A DNA stretch of 64,000 nt from Heracleum sosnowskyi (taxonomy: Eukaryota > Streptophyta > Magnoliopsida > Apiales > Apiaceae): the NCBI GenBank assembly GCA_030848705.1, contig CM061238.1, positions 53,669,133-53,733,132 of the forward strand, written 5' to 3'. Positions 45,756 to 57,100 of the stretch are shown here, in pieces; positions within the stretch are counted from its first letter, which is position 1; each line of letters starts with the position of its first letter. The notes beneath the pieces were generated by a model. The model searched no databases and had not been told where the DNA came from. It saw only the letters and a list, made by a program, of their open reading frames with translations. A program made the position numbers and the translations under genes.

Positions 45756-48152
45756 ATGATTGAAGATCATTCTGCAAATGCTACTGTGCATGAAGAAGCC
45801 AGAGCAAACACTGATGATAATGATGTTGTTAATGATGATTTTCTTGAACCCATATTGGAGATGGATATTGAAGACAATGTTGAAGCACATCCCTCTGCAA
45901 CTCTAGAAGAGTATGGTAATATTAATGAAACAGAGGATGTGGCAGCTGATCAACCCACAGTCATACTTGATGAGTCCTTAGCTACTCATACAGAGATTCT
46001 CTCTGTTAATCACCAGGTACTTGAAAAAGGTGAAGAGTTTGATCAGACATCAAAGGCTGTAGCTGCAAAAACTGATCTTGAAGAAACTGTAGAAAATAAT
46101 TTTGAAGCAAATGCAGAGATTGTTATTGAAGCTACTGCAGAGCCTGTTGCTGAGGCTGTACAAGAAGAAAATGTTCAAGAAAATATAAACTTTGAGAAGC
46201 TCGCAAATGAAGATGCTCCAGAAACATTGGCTGAGAATAGTTTACATTCTTCAAGTGCTGAGTCTGATGCAAAGTCTGATGATCAAGCTGATTCATCTTC
46301 TCAAAGACTTTCTGCTCAACCAAATCTAAAGGAAACTGATGTTGGAGGTTCAACTCAGCATGCCACTGAACTTCACTTTCAGAATATGTACTTTTCAAAG
46401 TGGTCAAACAGAGATTGCATATTCACTGATCAAAGGGCTGCTGACTTTGTAACAAAATCTGCTGCATCAATTACAAATCCAGAACTTCTTACACATCTAA
46501 AGGCAACAATTGTTCAAGTCAAGTCTCTTCACAATCGCTTTGATGAAACTCAGAAGTCAGTTACTGGGTTGAGAAATGATGTGGTTGTTAGAGATGTGTC
46601 TCTGAAGCAAGATAAATCTATGCTGCTTACTCTGGTCAAAGATCAAGAAGTTCTCAAGAACAGACTGACCAAAGTTGAAGACAATCAGACTGTAATGTCT
46701 GACAAGCTTGATTCCATTGCTGCTTCACTTGAATTTCTCACATCAGTATTGATTCCAGATGATGTCAAAAAGGGGGAGAGAGTACTTGAAGACAAATGCA
46801 AGAAGTCTCAAACTCTGAGTAGACAGGATGATTCTACTGATGGTGGTGAAAAAGGAAAAGAGTTCAAATCTAAATCTACTCTACAGCAAGGAAAGCTAAG
46901 ATCAAACTTTGTTGCTACAAACTCTGAGAGGATAAACACTGTTGCTCAATCTTCTTCAAGATCTAGAAGCTTATTGCATTCTTCTCAACCAATAACCGAT
47001 GAAGAGATTGCAGCTCAACTATTTCTAGAAGAACATGGTGCTGATGCAACCATAGAAGATATTCAAGCTGAAGAATTGATGCTAGCTGAAGAGCATGTAA
47101 AGAATCTAAAGTCTGGGAAGTTGAAGAAAATTGTGAAGATTACAAGGCCTAAAGAAAAAGGAATTATCATTAAAGAAAATGTAGACTCTCAACAGAGTTT
47201 ACAACAAGCAAAGAGGGCTGTAGAAACTAAGCTTGATAAAGGCAAAGGAAAGCTTGTGGAAGAAAATCAGTTAATAAAGAAAGCTCAAACAACCTCTGAC
47301 AATGCTCAAGTTGTTCAAACAATGGAAGCTGTGACAACCACTGATACTACTCAAGTTGTACAGACTAAACTCTCTTCTGAACTTCAAAGAACTTTTGCTA
47401 AACCAGTCATGGCTCAACAAACTCTGATTCCTGGAAATGTCAATTTTCTTCAAAGCAAAACCATCATGGGTAAAGAATCAAGAGATAGATCTGGTTTAGG
47501 ATCTCATAGAGAAAAGAGAGTAAACAATAGTCCTATGGATCAAACTTCATTAGCTGAACCAGGTGTTGGTGTGACTCAGGAAAATCTTGATAATTTAGAG
47601 TCGGTTCAGTTAATTCATCATAAAGGACTGAAAAAGGATTTTCTGTTATACTTCAAGGCTGATGGCAGAGTATACAGAGTTGGTGAAGCTGATATTGGAT
47701 TAAAGATGAAAGAAGAGCTGGAGTATGTACTGTATATACTGAAAGTAAAGAATCAAAGAACTCATCAAGCATCTGAGGTATTAAGAAGCAGAATGGTGAA
47801 AGCTAGAGCTCTTTGTGGCCTAAAGACTGTTGGTGCTTACATACCAAAGTACAGAGATTACAGTGGAAAGCTTGTTGAGATGCAAAGGAACAGTGCAAGA
47901 CTCAGAACAGATCTTGGTATAAAAGTGTTGGAATTTAATCTGGAATCAGATAAATCCTTCATAATAAAGCTAGGAAATGATATGAGGAAGAACAACATCT
48001 ATGCTCTAAGGGCTGCTATTTATCAAACTGTAGAGAGTGATCCAGAGTTGAAAGAGCTAAAGAAGATAATGGTAGCTGAGCTAGAGAGAGCTGAGAGAAG
48101 ACTGCTTATGGACTACATCAGGACTGTACCTGATATTGAAGAAATTAAGTAA
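45756..48152 (+). CDS. Element D env-position ORF (798 aa, function unknown)
   Basis: An intact 798-codon frame lies between pol and the polypurine tract, where SIRE elements carry an env-like ORF. Residues 1-190 are very acidic (Glu/Asp/Ala-rich). About 220-350 include FSKWSNRDCIFTDQRAADFVT and a helical, probably coiled-coil stretch (VVVRDVSLKQDKSMLLTLV). The middle is Lys/Gln-rich. Residues about 610-798 look folded and helical (FLLYFKADGRVYRVGEADIG; MDYIRTVPDIEEI at the end). I see no signal peptide and no membrane segment, so an envelope role is unsupported. A first methionine at 45756 is convenient, but the frame is open back to the integrase stop. The start of the ORF may be a deletion junction. 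Confidence 0.75.
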   Translation: MIEDHSANATVHEEARANTDDNDVVNDDFLEPILEMDIEDNVEAHPSATLEEYGNINETEDVAADQPTVILDESLATHTEILSVNHQVLEKGEEFDQTSKAVAAKTDLEETVENNFEANAEIVIEATAEPVAEAVQEENVQENINFEKLANEDAPETLAENSLHSSSAESDAKSDDQADSSSQRLSAQPNLKETDVGGSTQHATELHFQNMYFSKWSNRDCIFTDQRAADFVTKSAASITNPELLTHLKATIVQVKSLHNRFDETQKSVTGLRNDVVVRDVSLKQDKSMLLTLVKDQEVLKNRLTKVEDNQTVMSDKLDSIAASLEFLTSVLIPDDVKKGERVLEDKCKKSQTLSRQDDSTDGGEKGKEFKSKSTLQQGKLRSNFVATNSERINTVAQSSSRSRSLLHSSQPITDEEIAAQLFLEEHGADATIEDIQAEELMLAEEHVKNLKSGKLKKIVKITRPKEKGIIIKENVDSQQSLQQAKRAVETKLDKGKGKLVEENQLIKKAQTTSDNAQVVQTMEAVTTTDTTQVVQTKLSSELQRTFAKPVMAQQTLIPGNVNFLQSKTIMGKESRDRSGLGSHREKRVNNSPMDQTSLAEPGVGVTQENLDNLESVQLIHHKGLKKDFLLYFKADGRVYRVGEADIGLKMKEELEYVLYILKVKNQRTHQASEVLRSRMVKARALCGLKTVGAYIPKYRDYSGKLVEMQRNSARLRTDLGIKVLEFNLESDKSFIIKLGNDMRKNNIYALRAAIYQTVESDPELKELKKIMVAELERAERRLLMDYIRTVPDIEEIK

Positions 48153-48296
48153 ATGGAGTCTGTAAGTTTTTAAAGTTTTCTGTTCTAAATTAAATATAAA
48201 CTCTGTGATTTTATAAACACTGCATTTGTTATATGTTTTGACATCATCAATTATCTGTTAACTTGTACATTTTAGTATGAACAAGTTGGGGGAGAT
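48153..48296 (+). other. Element D 3' untranslated region and polypurine tract
   Basis: Short AT-rich spacer ending AGTTGGGGGAGAT at 48284-48296, the classic copia polypurine tract directly before TGTTAG. Confidence 0.85.
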
Positions 48297-48417
48297 TGTT
48301 AGATATAATTGCTGATGTTTGTTTATCAATGTTTAAAGTACCAGGAAACTATCAGAGTTTAGCTGGAGGACCAGTCAGAGTTTGTTAAAGTCTGATGGTC
48401 AGAGTTTACTTAGCTGT
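48297..48417 (+). repeat. Element D right LTR piece
   Basis: Starts TGTTAGATATAATTGCTGATG. After the 23-bp segment shared with 41840-41862 it changes to an unrelated sequence, so only the first 121 bp of the LTR remain. Confidence 0.75.
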
Positions 48418-48843
48418 TGTTGATGTGTATTTTTAGAGTATCGTTCGCAGGGAAGGACTGATATCAATACCAATTCCAAGTCTTTTGCCTCTTACAATTC
48501 AGAAGTGTGGAGAATAATTTAGTGGTGTGTGACTATCTACTAATTAACTAGTAAACAGTTAAAACCTATATAATATATGTGAGAGAAAACAATCCAAGAA
48601 TCAGGGTTCTTCAATTGGCTATCATGAATGTCTAATTTGTGTCTCTTGTTTGCTAAAAACAATCCTTCTTATATTTATAAAATCCTCTCCCAAGGTAGAT
48701 TATAGTGCCTACAATTATTCCTTGAATGTCACTCCCATGGTCATACAAAGCACAACCATAGACTATTAAAAACCAAGGATTATTAGTTTCACAATTCGCA
48801 TATCAATCTCCCGATCTAATACTTAAATTGTGTCTATCATATA
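48418..48843. other. Unassigned segment between elements D and E
   Basis: About 430 bp with GTATCGTTCGCAGGGAAGG near its left end and otherwise AT-rich sequence. No coding frame, no LTR ends. Its origin is unknown to me. Confidence 0.4.
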
Positions 48844-49986
48844 TGTTGGGTTTTATACTAAACTATTCATTTGTAGTATATAAACATTGTCCATTTTATT
48901 GAGAATCTTGATTGCATATTTTTACATTGTCTGTTTATTATATATTGTGGATAATTTAGTATCAAATGGGATAACAGAAGATTAAATTATCAGTGTCTAT
49001 ATATAATATAAAAGGGTTCACAGTTTAAGTGGAATTAGACAAACCACTGGAATAACTGAAGTATTATTTGGGAATAGTTTATCTTTACTATTAAATAATA
49101 CTTGTATACTTTGTGTATATTGAACAGGATCGAAATATTAGAATTGTTCTTCTATTCTGACAATAAAGAAGAACTAAGATTCTATGATATTATTAATGCT
49201 TAGGTTCTCAATCCAAGTGTAGTGATTGACACTTGTATGCAATGCACATGCTTTGATTCATATGTGATGTAATTAATTGTTAATTATAATATTATGTATT
49301 GAGCAATGACATTGCATGCAGAGTGGGATATTAATTACATAAGGAAACCATGTCCTGATAATATTCGGGTTGATGATGTCCTCTTGAAAGCTCATAAAGA
49401 TAATTTTGCTTTAGTCCTGCAGGCAGATTTGTTCTTGCATAATTTTAAGGTTGAGTGGATGATCAAGGATAAAAAGATATTAATTAAATTAATTATCAGA
49501 AATTAATTTAATTAATGGACATACGATATCTTAAACATGGGGAATTTAATAAGCAAATAATATAGGAGCCGAATTTAATAATAAAATAATTACGGTATTA
49601 GGAAAGGTAGTGCAAATATTAATTCGTTAGTGGATAGAATTAATATTTAATGACATTGGGCTTGACCCAGAATGTCATTGGGAGGCCCGACCTAATTGTC
49701 CATGATCCCTACTGGAGCCTATATATATTCTTGTTCTCCTAAAGCTGCAAAGAGCAGAATTCGAGATTAAAAACCTAGGGCAGCCGCAAGGAGCTAGGGT
49801 TTTGGGATTTCGAGGCTTTAAGGAGAGGAAACTTTGGGAGATCGAAGGCCACACCTCGCTCGAAGGGAATCAAGGAATTCAGTAGAAGACGTGGATCTGA
49901 ATCGTAGCGATTAAGGTAAAGTTTTCTTTTCGAACTCATAATCAATCATATAGTAAAACGCAGAACAGTAATCATACGTCCCAACA
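48844..49986 (+). repeat. Element E 5' LTR (1143 bp)
   Basis: TGTTGGG...CCCAACA, a perfect 7-bp terminal inverted repeat, followed directly by the primer site. TATA-like TATATATA at 49720-49727. Confidence 0.88.
49720..49727 (+). promoter_or_regulatory. Probable TATA box of element E
   Basis: TATATATA about 260 bp before the LTR end, preceded by GGAGCC and followed by a pyrimidine-rich stretch. Confidence 0.5.
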
Positions 49987-49988
49987 AT

Positions 49989-50001
49989 TGGCACCAGAGC
50001 C
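49989..50001 (+). other. Primer binding site of element E
   Basis: TGGCACCAGAGCC, a variant of the methionine-tRNA site (TGGTATCAGAGCC) with two differences. Confidence 0.8.
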
Positions 50002-50446
50002 TGGTTATGCAGTTCTGCGTTTTATGATATGATGTCCATGTCGTAATTATATATGCATGTATATGGTGGTTGCTTGTATTGATTCTGTGATGCAGGTTGT
50101 AATCCACTATTATGGTCATGTTTCATTTGATTATGTGATTGGATCCCACGTGGTTTATCGTGGATGTTTGATTGTTGTAAATCACGAGGGTTTATCGTTA
50201 TAGTTAAGATTATGATCAGATGTATGTAATAGAATAGGTTTGTTTTGCTGTATTATGTTGTATGTAATCGTTTAAACATCGGAGATACGAGAAACAGGGT
50301 TCTTCCGCTGCGCCATACTATTTTCGTGGGAGCTTCGCTCTTTTGGCTGCAGATTTTGCATACGATGTCCGATTTGGGCGAATAAGCACTTTTCGGAAAC
50401 GGCAGAACGAGACGAACAGGCTGGAATGAATATAAAGAACCATTCT
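50002..50446 (+). other. Element E leader, first part
   Basis: Non-coding, T/G-rich. Ends with ATTCT (50442-50446), the left target copy of element F. No gene seen. Confidence 0.7.
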
Positions 50447-50668
50447 TGTGACGCCCTCCAAACCCGGGGTACAGATTTGAGGAGTCATCCGACCAACGGA
50501 ATACTATTTAACACATGCATAATATATATAAAGACACAAATACCCCTTGACCAAGACCGCATCCAGATTATGGCAATGAACACAAGCTACTACAATCTTT
50601 TATTAATACAATACCAGTTTTATCAGAGTTATTACATCACAACCAAAGTTCAAATCTAGACATCTAAT

Positions 50669-50764
50669 CTAGAAAAGCAAAACAACAACTACCCTGCCAA
50701 TGACAATGACTCGAGGGGCTCTCCTGGCTGCTGGTGAACTATCGGTCACGCTATGCCGACTCAT
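50669..50764 (-). CDS. LTR mini-ORF of element F, 3' LTR copy (31 aa, hypothetical)
   Basis: Minus ATG at 50764, 12 nt after the predicted acceptor AG (50778-50777); stop TAG at 50671-50669. It begins MSRHSVTDSSPAARRAPR. It shares the length class, the basic character and an A-R-K/R word with A and C but is otherwise different. The second copy (59738-59833) is identical. Confidence 0.35.
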   Translation of the reverse strand: MSRHSVTDSSPAARRAPRVIVIGRVVVVLLF

Positions 50765-50776
50765 ACTCTCGCTTCA

Positions 50777-51584
50777 CTGGAATAGGGTTAGAAAACAACA
50801 AGCAAGAGTGAGCCAAAATTGCTCAGCAAACATCAATGAATCATTTCTATCACAGTTGTAAGGATATGAATTTATGATATCAGAATCAACAATATTTAGC
50901 TAACACATGCTTTGTATCAATAACAATTGAAGAAAAGAATTAGAATTTGGCTTATACATTTTATTCAAATCAAAGGTTGTGCTGCTGGCCAGCCACGCAT
51001 CAACCCCGGACTAGCTCATGACATAGTCCTCTACTGGATCCCAGGCCAATTTGGGCCTTAAGTTATTCTGACCATAAATATGGCCCGACCAATTACTGGT
51101 CCATTTTTAAAAACACATGCCAAATCTATAATAGGGTATAAACAATAACATGCTCAATAAGATAAACTGAATGTATAGTAATTGCAAAAGAGCTTCAACT
51201 GTTCAGTATCAAATGAAGATCGAGAAATAATCATGGAGTAATTTCAATGGTACAGTGTACTCATTCAATAAGGGAATCAATATTGGTAGTCGATAATCAA
51301 TGACCGTAATCAATAGTCAAGATGGAAGTCAAATAATCAATGGTTGTCAATGATAATCAAAGGATGATAAACAATAACAATAGGTGGTAAACAATAATCA
51401 AGTGAATTGGAAATAAGGGTTTCCGATGCAGATCAAATCAAAGAATCAAGAATCTCTAAGGAAATGGAATCAGTTGTCCAAATGCGGTTAAAGGATTGAT
51501 AATTTGAATTGTTCTGGGGATAACGGTATTCAAGTAATCAAGACAATAATAAATTTTATCTCAAGTAAAGGCACAAATACTTGC
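50777..51584 (-). other. Putative GC-AG intron in element F 3' LTR
   Basis: On the minus strand: donor AG|GCAAGT (51586-51579), hairpin TGAGC-AATTTTG-GCTCA (50825-50809), branch-point-like TTCTAAC, acceptor TATTCCAG ending 50777. In the 5' LTR copy the donor reads AG|ACAAGT (60655-60648), so one LTR has lost it. Confidence 0.45.
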
Positions 51585-53748
51585 CTGGTCTAAGCTGCTG
51601 TCGGATCGACTCTGCTCACTCTACTTTTCCCTTTCCCTTGCTCCGGGAACTCGATTCTATAATTAAACAACTCATCACAATAAGTCTAACTATTCTCGTT
51701 CTACTCTCGACACTTATTCAATCAATAATCACATTTAAACAAGTAACCGGTTACGTATCGGACGTCCGGTATAATTTACGATATTTAAAACTCAGATATT
51801 TGCCCTAGTACGGGCATATACAGACTATAGAACATAACACACAATTAATATGAACCATATAGCACTTATAAACATTTTTAAAACATCATACGAAACTTAT
51901 TTGAATTTTTAATAAGTTATTACAAATTTTTAAATCGAAAATCGGATTTTTAAATCCAATATAAACATTTAAATGCAAATAAATCAATTAATAAAATTAA
52001 TTGACACTCTTTAAATACTCCAACTATTTTTAAATAAATAAATAGGCTTGAAAATAATTAAACTGAATTTTTAATTAATTAAATCTAATTAATAATTAAT
52101 TTTTAAGAATTAATTGATTAAAAGAATTAACCAATTAATTAATAAATTAATTATTAATTAAAAATAATTAAAATAATTAAGTTTAATCAATTTTCGGATT
52201 TAAAATAATAAATATAATTTATCAGAATTTTTCTGATATTAAAATATATTTTTAAAATAAAAATATGAATTTTTAAAGTTTTTAAACTATTTTCGAATTA
52301 ATTTTTAAAAATAAAATCCAAAAACAGTTTTTAGAAAATGAATTAGGGTTTTGAAGATTGAAACCGGGTCGAAAAATCGGGTAAACGGGTCGGGAAGAAC
52401 AAATCCGGGTCACCAAGAACAACCCGCCGGAATCTGGGTTTTCCAGAATCCGGCCGGCGTCCGGTGGCCGGACTTCGCCATTTCCGATCAAAACAAAACC
52501 AAACCATAGGGCTTTTGTTCGCTTTTTCAAGACAAACATAACCCACATACAAACACATCTGTCCCATGCCGGAATCGTGCCCAGAATTCGTTCAAAGAAT
52601 TCGTCGGCGACGACTTCGGCCGGAAACCCGATCTACTTTAATTCTACATGAAACTCAAAGATTAATATACCAAAATGAAGCTTATAACTCATACAATCAA
52701 AGCCCCATATCATAATCAATGTCAGATCAACAACAAGAACGAACGAAGCAAAAGAAGAATTCGGGTCAAAACCCGAAAATCAAACCCGACTAAATTGAAC
52801 TTAAACATGAAATTAAAGCATGGATTCTTGCTAATTAGAACCCTAGGAACATGTTAGAAGCAACCAATTGAACGGAGAATCAACAGAATGAAAATCCCCA
52901 AATTAATCAAGAACCCTAATTAAATTCGAATATTGAAAAATTCATAATAAATCGAAAAATTACCAGATGATGATGAGGTTGGAAGATTCTGAAACTAGAG
53001 ATCAAGAGCTTTAATTTGAGTACAAGAACTTCAGATTTGGATTTCAATAACACCTCGAACGAATGGATCTAAGCTCAAGAACACGAAGAACACATTTCGG
53101 GAATTTTTACTTTTTGATAATACGCAATGCAGATTATGAAGGTTATAAGGTACGATTCGTCTTTATATATTTTTGGAAAAATAATACCCTAAGGAACACT
53201 TTTGGATCGTTATAGATCCACTGGATCGTTTAAAAACCCTAATTAGGTTAAAATACGTTTTACGAGAAGATAATTATCTACAAGGATTGATAATTATCCA
53301 AATCAATACATATCATTATATAACTAATGCTCAAGAATACTGGGGCTATAACAAATGAAATACTGATATAAAACGATATATCCGTCCCCTTAAGCAATTA
53401 GGGTTCGGAACAATTTTTTCCCCTTTTTGAACAAAACGAATTATTCTTGCAAAATCAAATAGGTAGGAATGAAATGATACGAATATCTCTCCCGATAATG
53501 ATTCGAATACGAAAGACGAAGAGATAATAATTAATGTACGAAATTCCAATGGGGCCCTTAAATTATCAAAACGGGGCTCAGATTTGAAGAAAATTCCAAA
53601 TGACGAAATATTTGAAAGGGGCTTTCGACTCACCATTTAGCACATAATCACACAATAATTATCATTTAATAATATTCCAATATTCCACAATAAATATTTT
53701 AGATTAAATATATCATTTAATCAAATAATAAAATTCACGGATATTACA

Positions 53749-53763
53749 TCCTTCCCCCCTTAA
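53749..53763 (-). other. Element F polypurine tract
   Basis: Minus strand TTAAGGGGGGAAGGA right before the LTR start TGTAATATCC. Confidence 0.85.
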
Positions 53764-53787
53764 TAGGATTCTGTCCTCAGAATCAGA

Positions 53788-54165
53788 TCAAGGAAACAAC
53801 TGGGGATACTTCTCTAACATCTCACTCTCTAACTCCCAGGTAGACTCTTCTACTTTAGGATTCCTCCACAAAACTCTCACTAACGCTACTGTCTTATTCC
53901 TTAGTACTTTCTCCTTACGATCCAATATCTGAATCGGTCGTTCTACATATGATAAATCTGCCTGGACCTCTATGGGTTCATACTCTATTACATGATTCGA
54001 ATCTGGTCGATACCTCTTAAGCATAGATACATGAAATACATTATGAACGTGCTGCATATGGGGTGGCAATGCCAACTCGTAAGCTACCTCGCCCACCTTC
54101 TTCAAAATCTCAAACGGCCCAACATATCTCGGACTCAACTTCCCTTTCTTTCCAAACCTAACTAA
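53788..54165 (-). pseudogene. Element F integrase C-terminus and chromodomain
   Basis: Continues in the frame of pol after a TGA at about 54166-54168. It reads LVRFGKKGKLSPRYVGPFEIL, HVHNVFHVSMLKRYRPDS, then the chromodomain (RKEKVLRNKTVALVRVLWRNPKVEESTWELE) and ends at the natural stop near 53788. Apart from the TGA it appears intact. Confidence 0.9.
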
Positions 54166-57100
54166 TCATTTCCATGGTGAAACCTTTAGTAACACCTGCT
54201 CTCCTTCTTCGAATCCCACATCCTTTCTGGCTAGATCCGCATACTTTTTCTGTCGGTCTTGAGCTGTTATCAATCTTCTCTGAATCAATTGAACCACTTC
54301 CTTTGTTCGTTGCACTAGTTCTGGTCCTATCATTTTCCGTTCACCAACTTCTTCCCAATATACTGGAGATCGACACTTTCGTCCATACAAAGCTTTGTAA
54401 GGTGGCATTCCGATGCTCACATGAAAACTATTATTATATGAAAATTCCACCAAGGGTAGATGATCGTCCCAACTGCCTTCAAAGTCAAGTGCACATGTCC
54501 TAAGCATATCTTCAATAGTCTGAATTGTCCTTTCGCTTTGACCGTCCGTCTGCGGATGATAAGCCGTACTCATTCTCAACTCGGTGCCCAAACACTCTTG
54601 AAAACTCCTCCAAAATCTTGAATTGAATCGAGGGTCTCTATCAGACACTATCGATACTGGAACTCCATGTCGTACTACGATTTCTTTTATATAAATATGA
54701 ACTAACTTATCTAGCGAGAATCTCTCGTTAATCGGAAGAAAATGCGCAGATTTCGTCAATCGATCCACGATAACCCAGATGGCATCATGGTTAGCTTTTG
54801 TTCTAGGCAATCCTACTACAAAGTCCATCGCAATGTGTTCCCACTTCCATTCGGGAATTTCCAATGGTTGAAGTAATCCACTTGGCCTCTGATGTTCCGC
54901 CTTAACTCTTTGACACGTAAAGCATTTACTTACCCATTCCGCAATCTCTCTCTTCATATCTGGCCACCAAATGTTTGTCTTAAGATCTCGATACATCTTC
55001 GTACTCCCTGGATGAATTGAATACTTTGAGTTATGTGCTTCGTGCAAAATCTCACTTTTCAGTTCCGTTACGTTAGGTATCCATATCCGAGAAGCAAATC
55101 TCAAGATCCCTTTGTCGTCCGGTTGGCTACATATTTCCTCACCTGTCATTTTACTCACATCATCATTCATAACTCGCTCTTGGCACTTCTGTATCTTCTC
55201 CAACAATTCAGGTTGAAACGTCATGGTATAAATCATTTCCGTCGCGTCCTTCGGATTAATTACTTCGATTTCTAACTTCTCAAATTCCTTGTACAACTCT
55301 TTGGTCATCGTCAGTGTATTCAATCTCTCTTTTCTGCTCAATGCATCTGCTACCACATTTGCCTTGCCGGGATGATAGTTGATAGAAACGTCGTAGTCCT
55401 TGATTAGTTCTAACCATCTTCGTTGCCTCATGTTCAGCTCTTTCTGAGTAAAGATATACTTCAAACTTTTGTGATCGGTGTAAATTTCACATCTCTCTCC
55501 ATACAAGTAGTGTCTCCATATCTTCAAAGCAAACACAATAGCTGCTAACTCTAAATCGTGTGTAGGGTACTTCTGTTCGTGAGGTCTCAACTGTCTTGAC
55601 GCATAAGCAATCACCTTGTCATGTTGCATAAGTACGCATCCCAATCCTTTGTACGACGCATCACTATAGATTACGAAATGACCTTGATCGTCTGGTAGCA
55701 TCAATACCGGTGCCGTAGTTAGTCTTTTCTTTAACTCTTGGAAGCCTTCTTCGCATTTATCGTTCCATACGAATCGCTCGCTTTTCCTTGTCAGCTTGGT
55801 CATTGGAGTAGCTATCTTCGCAAAATCTTGCACAAATCTCCGGTAGTATCCGGCTAATCCCAAGAAACTTCTGACTTCAGTCGGTGTTCTTGGTCTCTCC
55901 CAATCTTTCACTGCCTCTATCTTTGCTGGGTCCACTTTGATGCCTTCGCTGCTCACCACGTGTCCTAAGAAATGAACTTCTTTCAACCAGAATTCACACT
56001 TGGAAAACTTCGCGTATAGTCTTTCTTGTCTCAACGTTTCTAACACAATTCGCAATTGGTCTGCATGCTCTTCTTCTGTCCTTGAGTATATCAAGATGTC
56101 GTCGATGAATACCACTACAAACTTGTCTAAATATCTCTTGAAAATCCTGTTCATTAGATCCATAAAAGCTGCGGGTGCATTCGTTAGTCCAAACGCCATT
56201 ACTAAGAATTCATAGTGCCCATACCTTGTTCGAAAGGCTGTCTTCGGTATGTCGTCTGGTCTAATCTTCAATTGGTGATATCCTGACCGTAGGTCAATCT
56301 TTGAAAAATGTACCGCTCCTTTCAGCTGGTCAAACAGATCATCTATTCGAGGTAACGGATACTTGTTCTTAATGGTCAGCTTGTTCAACTCCCGATAGTC
56401 TATACACAATCTCATGCTTCCATCCTTTTTCTTGACAAACAGTACTGGTGCTCCCCACGGTGAAACGCTGGGTCTAATAATTCCTTTTTCTAGCAAATCT
56501 TGCAGTTGATCAGCCAATTCCTTCATCTCCACTGGTGCCATTCTGTAAGAGGCCTTAGATACTGGCTCCGCGCCTGGTACTAAGTCTATCGCAAATTCAA
56601 TCTCTCTATCGGGAGGTAAACCTGGTAATTCTTCCGGAAAAACATCTGGAAACTCATTTACGACTGGAATATTTTCTAACTTAGAAACTTCCTTATCTAT
56701 ATCTATCACATAAGCTAAATACGCCTCACAACCTTGCCTTAATAACCTCTTAGCCTGAATCATTGTCAGGAACCTCTTTCTTTGTTTCTCTCCTCTAAAT
56801 ATTATTTCTTTCTTTTCCAGGGTAACCAAAGTAACCCTCTTATTCTTACAATCAATACTTGCATCATACTCAGTCAACCAATCCATCCCTAATATCACAT
56901 CAAATTCACCTAACTTAAAAGGTAACAAGTCAACATAAAAACGATTTCCCAAAATCTCTATCTCACAACGAGGATAATATGAACTGACTGCGATACGATC
57001 CTGATTAGCTATCTCTATAGTCAACATTCCACTTAAAGGTTTCATTACGCAATTCAATCTACGAGCAAACGTTTCAGAAATAAAAGACTTCGTCGCTCCC

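Larger units (their letters stand above)
41840..48417 (+). mobile_element. Element D: SIRE-lineage copia element lacking RT and RNase H
   Basis: Order: second part of an LTR, methionine-tRNA primer site, gag with three zinc knuckles, protease, integrase, then a 798-codon ORF in the env-like position, polypurine tract, and first part of an LTR. RT and RNase H between integrase and the last ORF are gone. The left LTR piece and right LTR piece are complementary parts of one LTR overlapping by about 23 bp (41840-41862 and 48395-48417), an unusual permuted arrangement. Gag residues closely fit the SIRE type. Confidence 0.85.
50447..53748 (-). repeat. Element F 3' LTR (3302 bp)
   Basis: On the minus strand it runs TGTAATATCCG ... 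GGGCGTCACA (TG...CA). Contains the mini-ORF, the predicted intron and a TATA-like box (minus TATATAAAG, 53161-53169). A GC-rich patch lies at 52440-52620, with GAATTCTGGGCAC (minus, 52577-52589) as in element C. Open frames such as 52282-52548 (minus) are repeated in the other LTR and look like chance. Confidence 0.93.

Noticed and set aside
45756..48152. Calling the D ORF an envelope glycoprotein
   Set aside because: Only its position supports this. I see no signal peptide, no transmembrane segment and no glycoprotein-like cysteine pattern.
52282..52567. 88- and 74-codon frames in the F LTR (repeated at 61351-61636)
   Set aside because: Two overlapping frames in a GC-rich patch, duplicated because LTRs are duplicated. 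No conserved counterpart at the same place in A or C.
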